Below, piece by piece: positions 26,359-35,922 of a stretch of DNA of 64,000 nucleotides (the stretch's first letter is position 1; every line of letters begins with the position of its first letter). The stretch is from contig NZ_AMRN01000003.1 in the NCBI RefSeq assembly GCF_000300275.1, positions 186,001 to 250,000 of the forward strand, read 5' to 3'. The DNA comes from Thalassospira profundimaris WP0211. GTDB taxonomy: Bacteria; Pseudomonadota; Alphaproteobacteria; Rhodospirillales; Thalassospiraceae. The position numbers and the translations under genes are program-made. The notes beneath the pieces were generated by a model, which worked only from the letters and a program-made list of their open reading frames with translations, had not been told where the DNA came from and did not search any database.

Positions 26359-28233
26359 ATGGGTTCCGATCAACCGACTGCGCGTGCAGAGTTCGGCGTC
26401 GTGAAGACGTTCCTGCCCTATTTGTGGCCGCGCGGGGAGTTTGAGCTCAAGGTACGTGTTGTTCTGGCTCTGCTGTTTCTGGTCGGGGCCAAGGTGGCAA
26501 ACGTCTATATTCCGGTGCTGTACAAATACGCCGTCGATGCCCTTGGCGGTGGTGACAAGGCCGGTGATGCGGCGGCAAACGCCGCCCAGTCGGGATCAAC
26601 AGATACCACAGCCCTGATTGTCGTGCCGGTGGCATTGATCGTCGGCTATGGTCTTGTGCGGATTCTGGTTTCGGCCTTTGGCGAGATGCGCGATGCGGTC
26701 TTTGCCAAGGTGGCCCAACGTGCCATTCGCAGATCCGCGCTCAGCGTTTTTGAACATTTGCATGGATTATCACTGCGGTTCCATCTGGATCGTCAGATGG
26801 GCGGGCTTTCACGTGCGATTGAACGCGGGGTGAAGGGCATTGAATTTCTTTTGTCCTTCATGCTGTTCAACATCCTGCCGACCTTGCTTGAGATCTTCAT
26901 GGTCTCGATCATCCTGTGGGCGCTTTATGATGTCTGGTTTGCGCTGATCACCTTTACCACCATCGTGATTTATATCGTCTTCACGCTGGTGGTGACCGAA
27001 TGGCGTATGAAGTTCCGTCGCGAAATGAACAAGCGCGATGACGAGGCCAACACCAAGGCCATCGACAGTCTGATCAACTACGAAACCGTCAAATATTTCA
27101 ACAACGAAGCCCATGAATCAACCCGCTATGACAAGGCGCTACGGGGCTATGAAGTTGCCGCTGTGCAGTCGCAAGTCTCGCTTTCCAAGCTCAATGTCGG
27201 GCAGGGCGCGATCATTGCCGTCGGCCTTGTTCTGAACATGCTGCTTGCCGCCCAGGGGGTGAAGGATGGCAGCATGACGGTCGGTGACTTCGTTCTGGTG
27301 AACACCTATTTGCTGCAGCTTTACATGCCGCTCAACTTCCTTGGGTTTGTCTATCGCCAGATCAAGCAGTCGCTGACCGATATGGAACGTATGTTCTCGC
27401 TTCTGGATGTCGAAAAGGAAGTTGAAGACAAGGCGGGTGCCAAAAGCCTTGCCTGTGATGCGGCAACCGTCCGGTTTGAAGACGTGCATTTCTCCTACAA
27501 CCCGGATCGCAAGATCCTTAAGGGGGTCAGTTTTGAAGTGCCGGCGGGCAAAACCGTTGCCGTGGTCGGGCCAAGCGGGGCGGGCAAATCGACCCTGACG
27601 CGGCTGATGTTCAGGTTTTATGATGTGTCAGGTGGCAAGATCACGATTGATGGTCAGGATATCCGTGACGTCACGCAAAACTCGCTTCGTCGCGAAATTG
27701 GCATCGTGCCGCAGGATACCGTCCTGTTTAACGATACCATTGCCTATAACATTTCCTATGGCCGTCCCGGTTCGGAACAGGTCGAGATCGAAAATGTCGC
27801 CAAGCTTGCCAGCATCGACGGATTTATCGCAGGCCTTCCCGAAGGTTTCAAAACCATGGTCGGCGAACGTGGCCTGAAACTTTCGGGCGGTGAAAAGCAA
27901 CGCGTGTCGATTGCGCGCATGTTGCTCAAACGTCCGAAAATCATGATCTTTGACGAAGCCACGTCCGCCCTTGATACCCGCACCGAAAAGGATATCCAGC
28001 AGGCGCTTCGTGAAGTGTCGCGCGGGCATACCACCCTGATTATCGCGCACCGACTGTCCACCGTGATTGACGCCGATGAAATCATCGTGCTGCGCGATGG
28101 GCAGGTGGCCGAACGTGGCCGCCATCAGGAATTGCTTGATCGTGATGGCCTGTATGCCGAGATGTGGGCCCAGCAACAGGAAATCCGCCAGGCCGAGGAA
28201 ATCCTTGCCCACGCGGGTGAAATTCCGGGCTGA
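26359..28233 (+). CDS. Atm1-type ABC exporter (half-transporter)
   Basis: A homodimeric inner-membrane ABC exporter of the heavy-metal/glutathione class (Atm1, HMT1, ABCB6/7). Six membrane segments occupy about 30-320. The NBD from about 375 shows Walker A GPSGAGKST, Q-loop, signature LSGGEKQRVSIAR and Walker B MIFDEATSALD. The segment NYETVKYFNNEAHE is a hallmark of the Atm1 branch. Members export glutathione-linked sulfur or metal species. ATG at 26359 is chosen by similarity of the following sequence; in-frame starts at 26299 and 26263 exist, so the N-terminus is uncertain. Confidence 0.9.
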   Translation: MGSDQPTARAEFGVVKTFLPYLWPRGEFELKVRVVLALLFLVGAKVANVYIPVLYKYAVDALGGGDKAGDAAANAAQSGSTDTTALIVVPVALIVGYGLVRILVSAFGEMRDAVFAKVAQRAIRRSALSVFEHLHGLSLRFHLDRQMGGLSRAIERGVKGIEFLLSFMLFNILPTLLEIFMVSIILWALYDVWFALITFTTIVIYIVFTLVVTEWRMKFRREMNKRDDEANTKAIDSLINYETVKYFNNEAHESTRYDKALRGYEVAAVQSQVSLSKLNVGQGAIIAVGLVLNMLLAAQGVKDGSMTVGDFVLVNTYLLQLYMPLNFLGFVYRQIKQSLTDMERMFSLLDVEKEVEDKAGAKSLACDAATVRFEDVHFSYNPDRKILKGVSFEVPAGKTVAVVGPSGAGKSTLTRLMFRFYDVSGGKITIDGQDIRDVTQNSLRREIGIVPQDTVLFNDTIAYNISYGRPGSEQVEIENVAKLASIDGFIAGLPEGFKTMVGERGLKLSGGEKQRVSIARMLLKRPKIMIFDEATSALDTRTEKDIQQALREVSRGHTTLIIAHRLSTVIDADEIIVLRDGQVAERGRHQELLDRDGLYAEMWAQQQEIRQAEEILAHAGEIPG

Positions 28234-28276
28234 TTTTTCTGCGGGCAGATTTGAAACTGTGGTTTCGGGCGGTTGC

Positions 28277-29233
28277 CTAAGGCAATGGCCCGAATACCGC
28301 GGTGCTATCAAGCAACCAAAGTGCCGTGCTGATGGTGATAAAGGACAGCGATGTGGCTGCCATCAGGGATGCCGCGCCCATTGCTTCGTGCCCGTAGCGC
28401 TGACAATAGATCGGGTAGACGCTAAACATCGGGGCACAGGCATAACCGACAGCAGCGATCTTCATCACCGGATCAAGATCGGGGACAAGTCCCAGCAAAA
28501 GGAAAATGATCAACGGGTGCAGCACAAGTTTGCCAAACACGATGCGCGCCATGTCAAACCGCAAACCGCGCAGTTTGAGCCCAACAAGCCCGCCACCGAT
28601 GACAAACAGCGCCACTGGCCCAGAGGCCGATGCCAGCATATCAATCACCGAAAAGATCGGACCGGGCAACGTGATCCCGGAGATCGAAATGCTCATCCCG
28701 ATCACAATGGCGACAATGATTGGATTGCGTGCAAGCCGGGTAAAGGTCTTGCGCAGAATTTGCCAACGACTGGTGCCCTCAGCCTCGGCACTATCGCCCA
28801 GGATCAGGGTCAGTGGCGTGATCACCAGATTTTCGATGATAAAGCAAAGTGCCAGTGCAATACCCGCCGTCGGACCAAGCAGCTGCAGAACAATCGGATA
28901 GCCAATAAAGCCGCTGTTGGACATCGACATGCCCATACCCTGCAGGGCGGCATTCTGTTGGCTTTTCTTGGCGATCAATCGGGCAAAGAAATAGCCCAGC
29001 GCGAACACGATCAAGGACCCGCTGCCATATGCCGCCAGATAGTTGGTGTCGAACACCTTATTGATGTCATGGGCAATCAACGTGCGGATCAAAAGGCACG
29101 GCAAGGCAAAGTTGATCACAAATGCCCCCATGCCACGTGCGACCGTTTGCGCAACGATGTTGCGATAGACAGCGATATAGCCAATGGCGATGATCAGGAA
29201 TATCGGCAATGTAACGGCAAGGATATCAAGCAT
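28277..29233 (-). CDS. AEC (auxin efflux carrier) family transporter
   Basis: An integral membrane protein of 318 residues with about ten hydrophobic segments. It opens MLDILAVTLPIFLIIAIGY, with NFALPCLLIRTL and GMSMSNSGFIGYPIVLQLLG, the conserved N-terminal half of the PIN-like fold. The second half repeats the pattern (KLVLHPLIIFLLLG, APMFSVYPIY). Family members move carboxylates such as malonate or malate or export amino-acid derivatives; the substrate cannot be told here. It is convergent with the ABC exporter gene. Confidence 0.88.
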   Translation of the reverse strand: MLDILAVTLPIFLIIAIGYIAVYRNIVAQTVARGMGAFVINFALPCLLIRTLIAHDINKVFDTNYLAAYGSGSLIVFALGYFFARLIAKKSQQNAALQGMGMSMSNSGFIGYPIVLQLLGPTAGIALALCFIIENLVITPLTLILGDSAEAEGTSRWQILRKTFTRLARNPIIVAIVIGMSISISGITLPGPIFSVIDMLASASGPVALFVIGGGLVGLKLRGLRFDMARIVFGKLVLHPLIIFLLLGLVPDLDPVMKIAAVGYACAPMFSVYPIYCQRYGHEAMGAASLMAATSLSFITISTALWLLDSTAVFGPLP

Positions 29234-29306
29234 CTGGGCCAGAGGCTTTCATTGTGGTAAGGCCTTCATCAGCTAGCCCCCTATTGGCCTAAGGTCAAGA
29301 AACAGA

Positions 29307-29933
29307 ATGATTTCAAAAAAGAACCATACGGTAATGGATTGGCCAGAAGGACTGGATGGCAATAGCTTTTCCGGGGTGACCCGGCTTGCGAATGCGTCTC
29401 CACGTGGCGCACGCGCGGCCGAAATTCTTGACCGTCACCGGCTACTTGATTGTTTGGCGGTGTATGAGCCCGAGGTTGTCGGGACCTTGCCGCTTGCGAT
29501 TGATACGCCGGATTCTGACATTGATATCCTGTGCAACGCCCCTGATTTGACGGCGTTCTCTGAACTCTCAGACCGGGTGTTTGGTCATTTTGACGGTTAT
29601 CGTCTTCACAAGCGTCCTGCAACCCGCCATGTCGCGGCAGCATCGGTTGTCCGATTTGAGTGTGACGGACTGCCTGTCGAAATCTTTGCCACCGATTGTC
29701 CGACACGCTCGCAATACGGTTTTGTCCATATGCTGGTCGAGGCGAGGATACTATGTGTGATGGGCGATGAATTTGCCCGCGAGGTCAGGGCGCTGAAGCA
29801 GTCAGGCATCAAGACCGAACCGGCCTTTGCCAGACTTCTGGGATTGTCCGGCGACCCGTATATTGAACTGGCTGAACTTGTCAGCCTTTCGCCACCACAG
29901 CTTTGCCAACTACTTGGTGTTGGTGGAAACTAG
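29307..29933 (+). CDS. DUF4269 protein, nucleotidyltransferase-like
   Basis: A soluble protein of about 208 residues. The core GTLPLAIDTPDSDIDILC looks like a nucleotidyltransferase active site (GT, then DxDID), and the later VEIFATDCPTRSQYGFVHMLVE and LKQSGIKTEPAFARLLGLSGDPYIEL match the DUF4269 family. No activity is established for the family as far as I know. A second ATG at 29334 (MDWPEG) is possible. Its end overlaps the convergent MOSC gene by four bases. Confidence 0.8.
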   Translation: MISKKNHTVMDWPEGLDGNSFSGVTRLANASPRGARAAEILDRHRLLDCLAVYEPEVVGTLPLAIDTPDSDIDILCNAPDLTAFSELSDRVFGHFDGYRLHKRPATRHVAAASVVRFECDGLPVEIFATDCPTRSQYGFVHMLVEARILCVMGDEFAREVRALKQSGIKTEPAFARLLGLSGDPYIELAELVSLSPPQLCQLLGVGGN

Positions 29934-30379
29934 GTGTTCTCAGTCACCGGATCACCGACGGTCATTGTGCCACCCGTGATCACGCGACAGGTCACACCAC
30001 CCCGCCAGTCTGGTCTCAAAGCTTCTTGCAGTCCCATGGCAACCGCATCCATGCGATTGCACGGGTCTGTTTCGCCGGTAATTTCAAACACCACGTCACC
30101 GATTGAGAGTTTGCTGCCTTTGCTGCGTGGCAAGGCAATCCCGCGGACAAAAAGGTTAGCGCGGCGTTCGGTCCAGTGAATGTCATCGCGGCCAATTTCA
30201 TGGCATGCCGTCTGCCAGTCTTCTTCGGCAAGAATGGTGACCTGACGTCGGCGCTGCTTGCCGCGAAAATCCCCTTCGATGCCCAGCTCGGTTGTTACTG
30301 AAACACTTTCAAGGCTTTCCATCGGGGCACGCGGGCGTGCCTTGCGCGCGATACCTACAAGTTCGGCTTTATCGACCAT
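29930..30379 (-). CDS. MOSC domain protein
   Basis: A 149-residue stand-alone MOSC domain, related to the molybdenum-cofactor sulfurase C-terminus. It shows LGIEGDFRGKQRRRQVTIL, the GRDDIHWTERRANLFVRG stretch, and the conserved Cys in GETDPCNRMD that would carry sulfur or contact the cofactor. The ATG follows the nadB stop with no gap (TGAATG), so it is coupled to nadB. The biochemical role of short MOSC proteins is mostly unknown. Confidence 0.87.
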   Translation of the reverse strand: MVDKAELVGIARKARPRAPMESLESVSVTTELGIEGDFRGKQRRRQVTILAEEDWQTACHEIGRDDIHWTERRANLFVRGIALPRSKGSKLSIGDVVFEITGETDPCNRMDAVAMGLQEALRPDWRGGVTCRVITGGTMTVGDPVTENT

Positions 30380-32026
30380 TCAGGTTTTCCATTGACCGGA
30401 GATCACCCAACGACCTGCAAAGTTTTCCGGCACCAGAATGGTCTGGCGCGGCGTGCCACTTTCATCAAGATCAGGGTAATCGGTGGTGTAATGCAGCCCA
30501 CGGCTTTCGCGCCGCCACAGGGCAGATTGAATGATCAGCTTGGCAACGACAGACAGGTTACGCAGTTCGAGAAGGTCATTGGTGACACGGAAATTGCCGT
30601 AATATTCATCGATTTCCGATAACAGCAAATCAACACGGTGCTGAGCGCGTTGCATGCGCTTGGTTGTGCGGACAATGCCGACAAAGTCCCACATCACGTT
30701 GCGCAGCTGTTCCCAGTTATGGGCAACAATGACTTCTTCGTCGGAATCCGTGATGCCGGTTTCATCCCAGTCCGGGATCGGTTTGAAAAGATCCTCGACC
30801 GGCAGGGCTTCGATAATGTCCTTTGCCGCGGCCTCGCCAAACACAAGGCATTCCAGAAGCGAGTTCGATGCCAGGCGGTTCGCACCATGCAAACCGGTGC
30901 CGGCACATTCACCGATGGCATAAAGCCCGGTCAGATCGGTGCGCCCGCGCAAATCGGTCAGAACCCCGCCGCAGGTATAATGGGCCGCCGGAACAACCGG
31001 GATCGGTTGCTGGGTCATGTCAATGCCGTAGCTCAGGCAATTTTCATAGATGGTCGGGAAGTGTTCCTTGATGAAATCTGCCCCCTTGTGGGTGATGTCA
31101 AGGTAAACACAATCCGCACCCAGACGTTTGAGTTCATGGTCAATCGCGCGTGCAACGATATCACGCGGGGCCAGTTCGCCACGTTCATCAAACCGGTCCA
31201 TGAAGCGTGTGCCATCAGGCAGCAAAAGCTTGCCGCCTTCACCACGTACGGCTTCGGAAATCAGGAAGGATTTGGCTTGCGGATGATACAGGCACGTCGG
31301 ATGGAACTGGCTGAATTCCATGTTCATCACGCGACAACCCGCACGCCATGCCATGGCAATACCATCGCCCGTTGACCCGTCCGGGTTTGAGGTGAACCGG
31401 TAAACCTTACTCGCCCCGCCGGTGGCAAGGATCACGGTGCGCGCATTGAATGACTTGACCTTTCCGGTACCAAGATCAAGCGCATAGGCCCCGATGCAAC
31501 GGCGGCCTTCACCACCGAACTTGCGATCGGTCACCAGATCAATCGCCAAATAGTTTTCAAAAACATCAATGTTTGGATGATTGACCGCCTGCCCCTGAAG
31601 CGTCGTCTGGACCGCACGCCCGGTGGCATCCGCAGCGTGCACAATGCGCCGGTGGCTATGGCCGCCTTCGCGGGTCAGGTGGAACGGCTGATTGTTATCC
31701 CCGTTGGGGTCGCGGGTCAGTTGAATGCCAAGTTCATCAAGCCAGGCAATCGCCTTTGGCGCATTGGTGGCGACGAATTCGACGGTTTCGCGTTTGCAAA
31801 GGTCGGCCCCTGCAACCAGCGTATCGCGAACGTGGTTTTCGATGCTGTCGGCGGCATCAAGCACGGCGGCAATGCCGCCTTGCGCCCAGTTGGTCGATCC
31901 ATCGTCGATCTTTCCCTTGGAAAGAACGGCGACTTTTACATGTGGGGCAAGTTTGAGTGCCGTGGACAAACCGGCAGCACCACTGCCGATAATAAGCACA
32001 TCATACTGGAAAGAATTTTCGGACAT
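30380..32026 (-). CDS. nadB: L-aspartate oxidase
   Basis: A flavoenzyme making iminoaspartate for quinolinate and NAD synthesis. The N-terminal FAD fingerprint is [15 protein letters not shown]. The segments [24 protein letters not shown] and [14 protein letters not shown] are characteristic of NadB over fumarate reductase, and [19 protein letters not shown] closes the flavin site. The start at 32026 (MSENSFQ) gives 548 residues. nadA and nadC are not in the window. Confidence 0.96.
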   Translation of the reverse strand: MSENSFQYDVLIIGSGAAGLSTALKLAPHVKVAVLSKGKIDDGSTNWAQGGIAAVLDAADSIENHVRDTLVAGADLCKRETVEFVATNAPKAIAWLDELGIQLTRDPNGDNNQPFHLTREGGHSHRRIVHAADATGRAVQTTLQGQAVNHPNIDVFENYLAIDLVTDRKFGGEGRRCIGAYALDLGTGKVKSFNARTVILATGGASKVYRFTSNPDGSTGDGIAMAWRAGCRVMNMEFSQFHPTCLYHPQAKSFLISEAVRGEGGKLLLPDGTRFMDRFDERGELAPRDIVARAIDHELKRLGADCVYLDITHKGADFIKEHFPTIYENCLSYGIDMTQQPIPVVPAAHYTCGGVLTDLRGRTDLTGLYAIGECAGTGLHGANRLASNSLLECLVFGEAAAKDIIEALPVEDLFKPIPDWDETGITDSDEEVIVAHNWEQLRNVMWDFVGIVRTTKRMQRAQHRVDLLLSEIDEYYGNFRVTNDLLELRNLSVVAKLIIQSALWRRESRGLHYTTDYPDLDESGTPRQTILVPENFAGRWVISGQWKT

Positions 32027-32263
32027 TTTTTCCCATCGCTTTCGGGCGGTGCCAGATGGCGGAAACTGGCGCGGTGGCGTCAACATCGGGCTCCGAACAG
32101 AGGCGCAGAATAGGACTGCTTTTAGCCAATCTCAAACATATTTGTCTGAAATGGTGTGATGATTTCTGTCTGCCTGTGTCAGATTTATTGCGCGTTGCTT
32201 GCAAATGGCCGCCAACCAGACAGATTAAGAAGGACCACCCAACACCAACCAGGGGAGTTTGCT

Positions 32264-32710
32264 GTGGGCAATTCTGCGCACAAGGAGACGGTTTATCGCG
32301 GTGGATGTCATTGCGGCGATGTCCGTTATGAAGTTCATGGGCCGGTTGACGATGCGGTGATGTGTCACTGCGAACTGTGTCGCAAGCTGCACGGACATGT
32401 CAGCTCTTATGCCCGCTTTGACCGCCATCATCTGAAACTGGCTAAGGATGAAGGGCTGCGCTGGTATCGCATGTCCGATAAAACCGATCGCGGATTTTGC
32501 AATGAATGCGGCACTGCCCTGTTTTGGCGCCCTGTGCGCAACGACAATATGGCACTGATGCCCGGAACTCTCGATGATACAAAGGGTATGACCACAGTCG
32601 GGCAGATTTATTGCGCGGATAAAGGCGATTATTATCCGCTTGATCCGGCAATTCCCCAACATGATCACTCAGACAAGGCCGACAATGCTGCCGTTGCCGA
32701 TCAATCCTGA
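32264..32710 (+). CDS. GFA-family zinc protein (glutathione-dependent formaldehyde-activating enzyme-like)
   Basis: A 148-residue protein with the zinc ligands of the GFA (CENP-V) fold: GGCHCGDVRYEV, CHCELCRKLHG, and CNECGTALFW. The start is GTG at 32264, with AGGGGAG six bases upstream; the longer frame from 32156 starts in non-coding-looking sequence. Assignment as a formaldehyde-activating enzyme is doubtful, since most family members have no proven activity. Its last ten bases overlap the convergent methyltransferase gene. Confidence 0.85.
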   Translation: MGNSAHKETVYRGGCHCGDVRYEVHGPVDDAVMCHCELCRKLHGHVSSYARFDRHHLKLAKDEGLRWYRMSDKTDRGFCNECGTALFWRPVRNDNMALMPGTLDDTKGMTTVGQIYCADKGDYYPLDPAIPQHDHSDKADNAAVADQS

Positions 32711-33675
32711 TCGGTAACGCCGGGCACCTTCATCCAGGTCAGTTCGTGCTTGTTGTTATACAAATGCACGACCTTTGATCCTGGGATATCGGCAAACTGG
32801 GTGATTGCGGAATAGTCCGTATCGCCCTGCAATTTGATGGTGCAGATGAAATTGGTCGCCATCCCGGCATCCATCCACTGATTGACCAGCGTAAAAAGGC
32901 GATCCGGATAGCAAATGACGTCCGAGCAAAGCCAATCAATATAGCCGATTTCTTCCGGGTTCAGGCCAAAGGCACTTTCCTGACGGAAATCCACACGCGG
33001 CAGATTGGCGATCTTGGCATCAAGACGCGCCTTGTCGATGGAAATCACATCGGTGCCGAATTCATGCAAAACCCAAGTCCAGCCGCCCGGGCTTCCGCCC
33101 AGATCCATGGTGCGATCACCGGCCTGCGGATAGGCCCCAAGACGCGTGAAGGCTTCCCAAAGTTTAAGGTAGGCACGGTTCGGCGGGGTGACCTTGTCTT
33201 CTTCAAACTCGACCTCGCCGTTTTTCCACGGGCTGGAACAATCGGCCGATGCAATGATAGTATCGGGATCAATCAGCGTCCATGACCCAAGCGGTGCGGT
33301 CGGGGCCGGTTCACCAAATACCTGACGTTTTGCCGATACATGGGGCAGATGCCCTTCGATCAGTTTGGCGCGCGAAAAATGGTCGAACTTGAACAGGGCC
33401 CAGTTGCGCTGATTGAATTTCAGGATTTTGGACGCACCCTTGATCGACGGGATGGCAATGCGCACCGGATTGCGCCAGACATTCTGCGCCCAGAATACGC
33501 GCCGTTCCGGACCGGGGGCGAACATCAACCGGTCATGGCGTTCAATGACGTCGCCAAGTTCGGCTTCAAGTTGATCCTCAAAGCCGACAGGGGCGAGGTA
33601 GCCGGTGGCATCCATCGGCTCAATCACGGCATCAACGCCGTCCGGGGTATCGAATGTCTGTGTGTTTTCCATCAT
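32701..33675 (-). CDS. FtsJ/RlmM-like SAM-dependent 2'-O-methyltransferase
   Basis: 324 residues. The C-terminal Rossmann domain (about 150-320) has the SAM motif DLGGSPGGWTWVL, and the K-D-K-E set typical of FtsJ-fold 2'-O-methyltransferases can be read as Lys in AYLKLWEAF, Asp in CSDVICYP, Lys in TIKLQG and Glu in KHELTW. The N-terminal half resembles the THUMP-like part of RlmM, which methylates 23S C2498. The target here is inference. The start at 33675 lies just past the neighbouring terminator, and AGG precedes it. Confidence 0.8.
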   Translation of the reverse strand: MMENTQTFDTPDGVDAVIEPMDATGYLAPVGFEDQLEAELGDVIERHDRLMFAPGPERRVFWAQNVWRNPVRIAIPSIKGASKILKFNQRNWALFKFDHFSRAKLIEGHLPHVSAKRQVFGEPAPTAPLGSWTLIDPDTIIASADCSSPWKNGEVEFEEDKVTPPNRAYLKLWEAFTRLGAYPQAGDRTMDLGGSPGGWTWVLHEFGTDVISIDKARLDAKIANLPRVDFRQESAFGLNPEEIGYIDWLCSDVICYPDRLFTLVNQWMDAGMATNFICTIKLQGDTDYSAITQFADIPGSKVVHLYNNKHELTWMKVPGVTDQD

Positions 33676-33703
33676 GGGCCTGCTTTTACGCCGTTTTGAC
33701 CCA

Positions 33704-33740
33704 ATAAAAAAGCGGGAAAGCTGCATGACAGCTTTCCCGC
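33704..33740 (-). terminator. Strong terminator after the phytase-like gene
   Basis: Perfect twelve-base arms GCGGGAAAGCTG/CAGCTTTCCCGC (33712-33723 and 33729-33740) with a five-base loop. On the minus strand the stem is followed by TTTTTTATT. It also limits the start of the next gene to 33675. Confidence 0.92.
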
Positions 33741-33769
33741 CTGTGATTGTCGAGAAGTAAGACGACAGA

Positions 33770-35071
33770 TCAGAATTTGTCAGCCTGAACCAGACCGTCG
33801 ATCAGGATAACCTTGGTCGGATCGCCCTTGATGCCAAAGTCATTGTCGTTGATCATCGCAAGTGCGCCGTCGCCCATGATCGCAAGACCTTCAAGTTTGT
33901 TCGGTGCTTCCGGGTAGTCCACGCTGTCAAAACGAAGCGTCTTGGAAACCGGGGTGAGATTGATGCTGCCAAGATCGTTTTGCTGTTCCAAAGTCGGGCT
34001 GGTCGACATGTCATCCCAGCGGGTGGCAAGGATGTTGGTTGCACCTTTAAGTTCGACTTCATGCAGCTTCGTGGTCTTGTCAGTACGTTCAAGCACCAGA
34101 AGACGGTCATTGCCAAGGGCGAGAACTTCGGAAATACGCGGTGCGTTCTGTTTCTTGGACGGGTCGTTGCGGAAGCTTTGCGGGTCATCCAGCTGATAGA
34201 TATATTCGCCGCTCAGTTTGGACGCTGCGCGATCATAAACGAACAGACGGGTGTTCTTGGCCGCCTTGTAGGCATCGGCATTCGGATTGGCCAGTGGGTT
34301 CTGAACCATGAAGTAAAGCTTGGTTTCGTCTGGTGATACGGCCATCGATTCAATGCCGCGGTTGGTCTGGCGTTTGACCAGAATGGCCGGAAGACCACCG
34401 GTGACTTTATAAGCCGAACCTTCGAAATCCTTTTCCGAACCGGCCGGAACGATACGTTCGATAACGGTGCCGTCCGCCGACGCATGCAGGATCGACGGGC
34501 CGTTTTCTTCACCAATCCAGTAAGACCCGTCAGATAAACGAATAATGCCTTCGGCATCGATCGAGGACACCGACTGTTCAAGCGGATTGCCATTGGCATC
34601 GACCGGCTTTTCGGTTTTGGCGACGGTCAGCTTGTTGGTCAGGCCGGTCAAAGGCACACCATTCTGATCCTTAAGCGTAATGACGTCCTTGACGTCAAAG
34701 CTGCCATCGTCATTCAGGAAGATGGTGTAGATCGAAGGCGAGTAATCCGGGGTCGGATAAACGCGGACTTTCTGCCCCTTGCAGACCTGATCGGCCGAAA
34801 CGCCAAGGACGGTTTCAACATCGCCACAGACAAAGTTCGGGCCACGGTCAGAAACGGCATAGAACATGTTGGCCGGATCGCCTGGGCGGCGGTATGCGCC
34901 GGAACCAAAGCCGACGGTAAGCGCGCGTGCCTTGCCTCCGTCAACCATGACGGTTGAAAGGTTGTTGATCGCACTTTTGGTTTCAAAAACCTTGGCTTCG
35001 CCTGCCATGGCAGAACCCGCCATCAGCATGGCGGTAACACCGAAAAGACCGGCTGCAAACGTCCGTTTCAT
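33770..35071 (-). CDS. Secreted esterase-like phytase family protein
   Basis: 433 residues with a clear signal peptide (MKRTFAAGLFGVTAMLMAGSAMA). The mature part looks like a beta-propeller of the esterase-like activity of phytase family: YAVSDRGPNF, DAEGIIRLSDGSYWIGEENGPSIL, RGIESMAVSPDETKLYFMVQNPL, and the ending NKLEGLAIMGDGALAMINDNDFG. These acidic GE/SDRG motifs recur in the family. The substrate is unproven; phosphate-ester hydrolysis or lactonase activity in the periplasm is possible. The start at 35071 is set by the signal peptide. Confidence 0.82.
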   Translation of the reverse strand: MKRTFAAGLFGVTAMLMAGSAMAGEAKVFETKSAINNLSTVMVDGGKARALTVGFGSGAYRRPGDPANMFYAVSDRGPNFVCGDVETVLGVSADQVCKGQKVRVYPTPDYSPSIYTIFLNDDGSFDVKDVITLKDQNGVPLTGLTNKLTVAKTEKPVDANGNPLEQSVSSIDAEGIIRLSDGSYWIGEENGPSILHASADGTVIERIVPAGSEKDFEGSAYKVTGGLPAILVKRQTNRGIESMAVSPDETKLYFMVQNPLANPNADAYKAAKNTRLFVYDRAASKLSGEYIYQLDDPQSFRNDPSKKQNAPRISEVLALGNDRLLVLERTDKTTKLHEVELKGATNILATRWDDMSTSPTLEQQNDLGSINLTPVSKTLRFDSVDYPEAPNKLEGLAIMGDGALAMINDNDFGIKGDPTKVILIDGLVQADKF

Positions 35072-35237
35072 CACTGGGAATTCCCCGAAAAATTTCACAA
35101 AAACACCTAAGCTCAAGCCCGCAATGTTCGGGCGAACTGTGTTCCTGTTCACATTAAGGGTTCTGTGTGACAGTTTGTTTGCACTTGAGCGTCGCTTTGA
35201 TGAAACAAATCAGACGCTTGGCCAGGTTTGGAATGTA

Positions 35238-35843
35238 CTACTTCCAGAAATCCTCGCGCCGGACCGTGAAGGTTTCCGAAACGCTGGCATATTCTTGGTA
35301 GCCAAGCCGTGCGAGCGGTTCAAACAGGGTGATATCGACCATGCCATCGCGAATGATGTCATCATCAATATGCAGGCCCACAACGGTTCCAATCACCATC
35401 GCGCATGGGCGTTCCGGATTGGCGCTTGGCAGATCGACAATCTGGAACACTTCGCATTCCATATGGATCGGCACGCCCTTGATCAAGTGCGGTTTGACGC
35501 ATTTAGCCGGCAGCTTTTCCAGCCCGGCATATTCAAACTCATCTTCGCCCGGCGGCAACGGGGCGGAGGAAAAATTAAGTTCTTTCAGCATCGCCTTCGG
35601 CGCAACGCCAACAACGAACTCGCCGGTATCGCGCGCATTGCGCAAACTGTCGACCGACCCGCCCGACGAAAACATTACCATCGGCGGATTGCCATGCACC
35701 GCATTGAAAAAGGAATAAGGCGCAAGGTTGGCCCGGCCTTCTTTATCGAGTGTCGATACCCAGCCAATCGGACGCGGCGCCACACAGGCCTTGAACGGAT
35801 CATGTGGAAGATTGTGGGCGGTTTTTCCGGGCTCGTAAAACAT
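35238..35843 (-). CDS. Flavin reductase-like / FMN-binding split-barrel protein
   Basis: 201 residues. The N-terminal HDPFKACVAPRPIGWVSTLDKEGRANLAPYSFFNAV and NPPMVMFSS segments are characteristic of the flavin reductase-like FMN-binding split barrel. The start at 35843 (MFYEPG) gives the typical beginning. It lies 79 bases downstream of the CodA-like gene on the same strand and may be the last gene of that transcript. A role in reducing flavin for a pyrimidine or purine oxygenase is a guess. Confidence 0.85.
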   Translation of the reverse strand: MFYEPGKTAHNLPHDPFKACVAPRPIGWVSTLDKEGRANLAPYSFFNAVHGNPPMVMFSSGGSVDSLRNARDTGEFVVGVAPKAMLKELNFSSAPLPPGEDEFEYAGLEKLPAKCVKPHLIKGVPIHMECEVFQIVDLPSANPERPCAMVIGTVVGLHIDDDIIRDGMVDITLFEPLARLGYQEYASVSETFTVRREDFWK

Positions 35844-35922
35844 CGGGACGTCCGTTTTTGGTTGGCGGTGTCTTTTATCCGACTGCAAAAAGCAATCAGA
35901 TCACTTGATCATGCGTCATATT

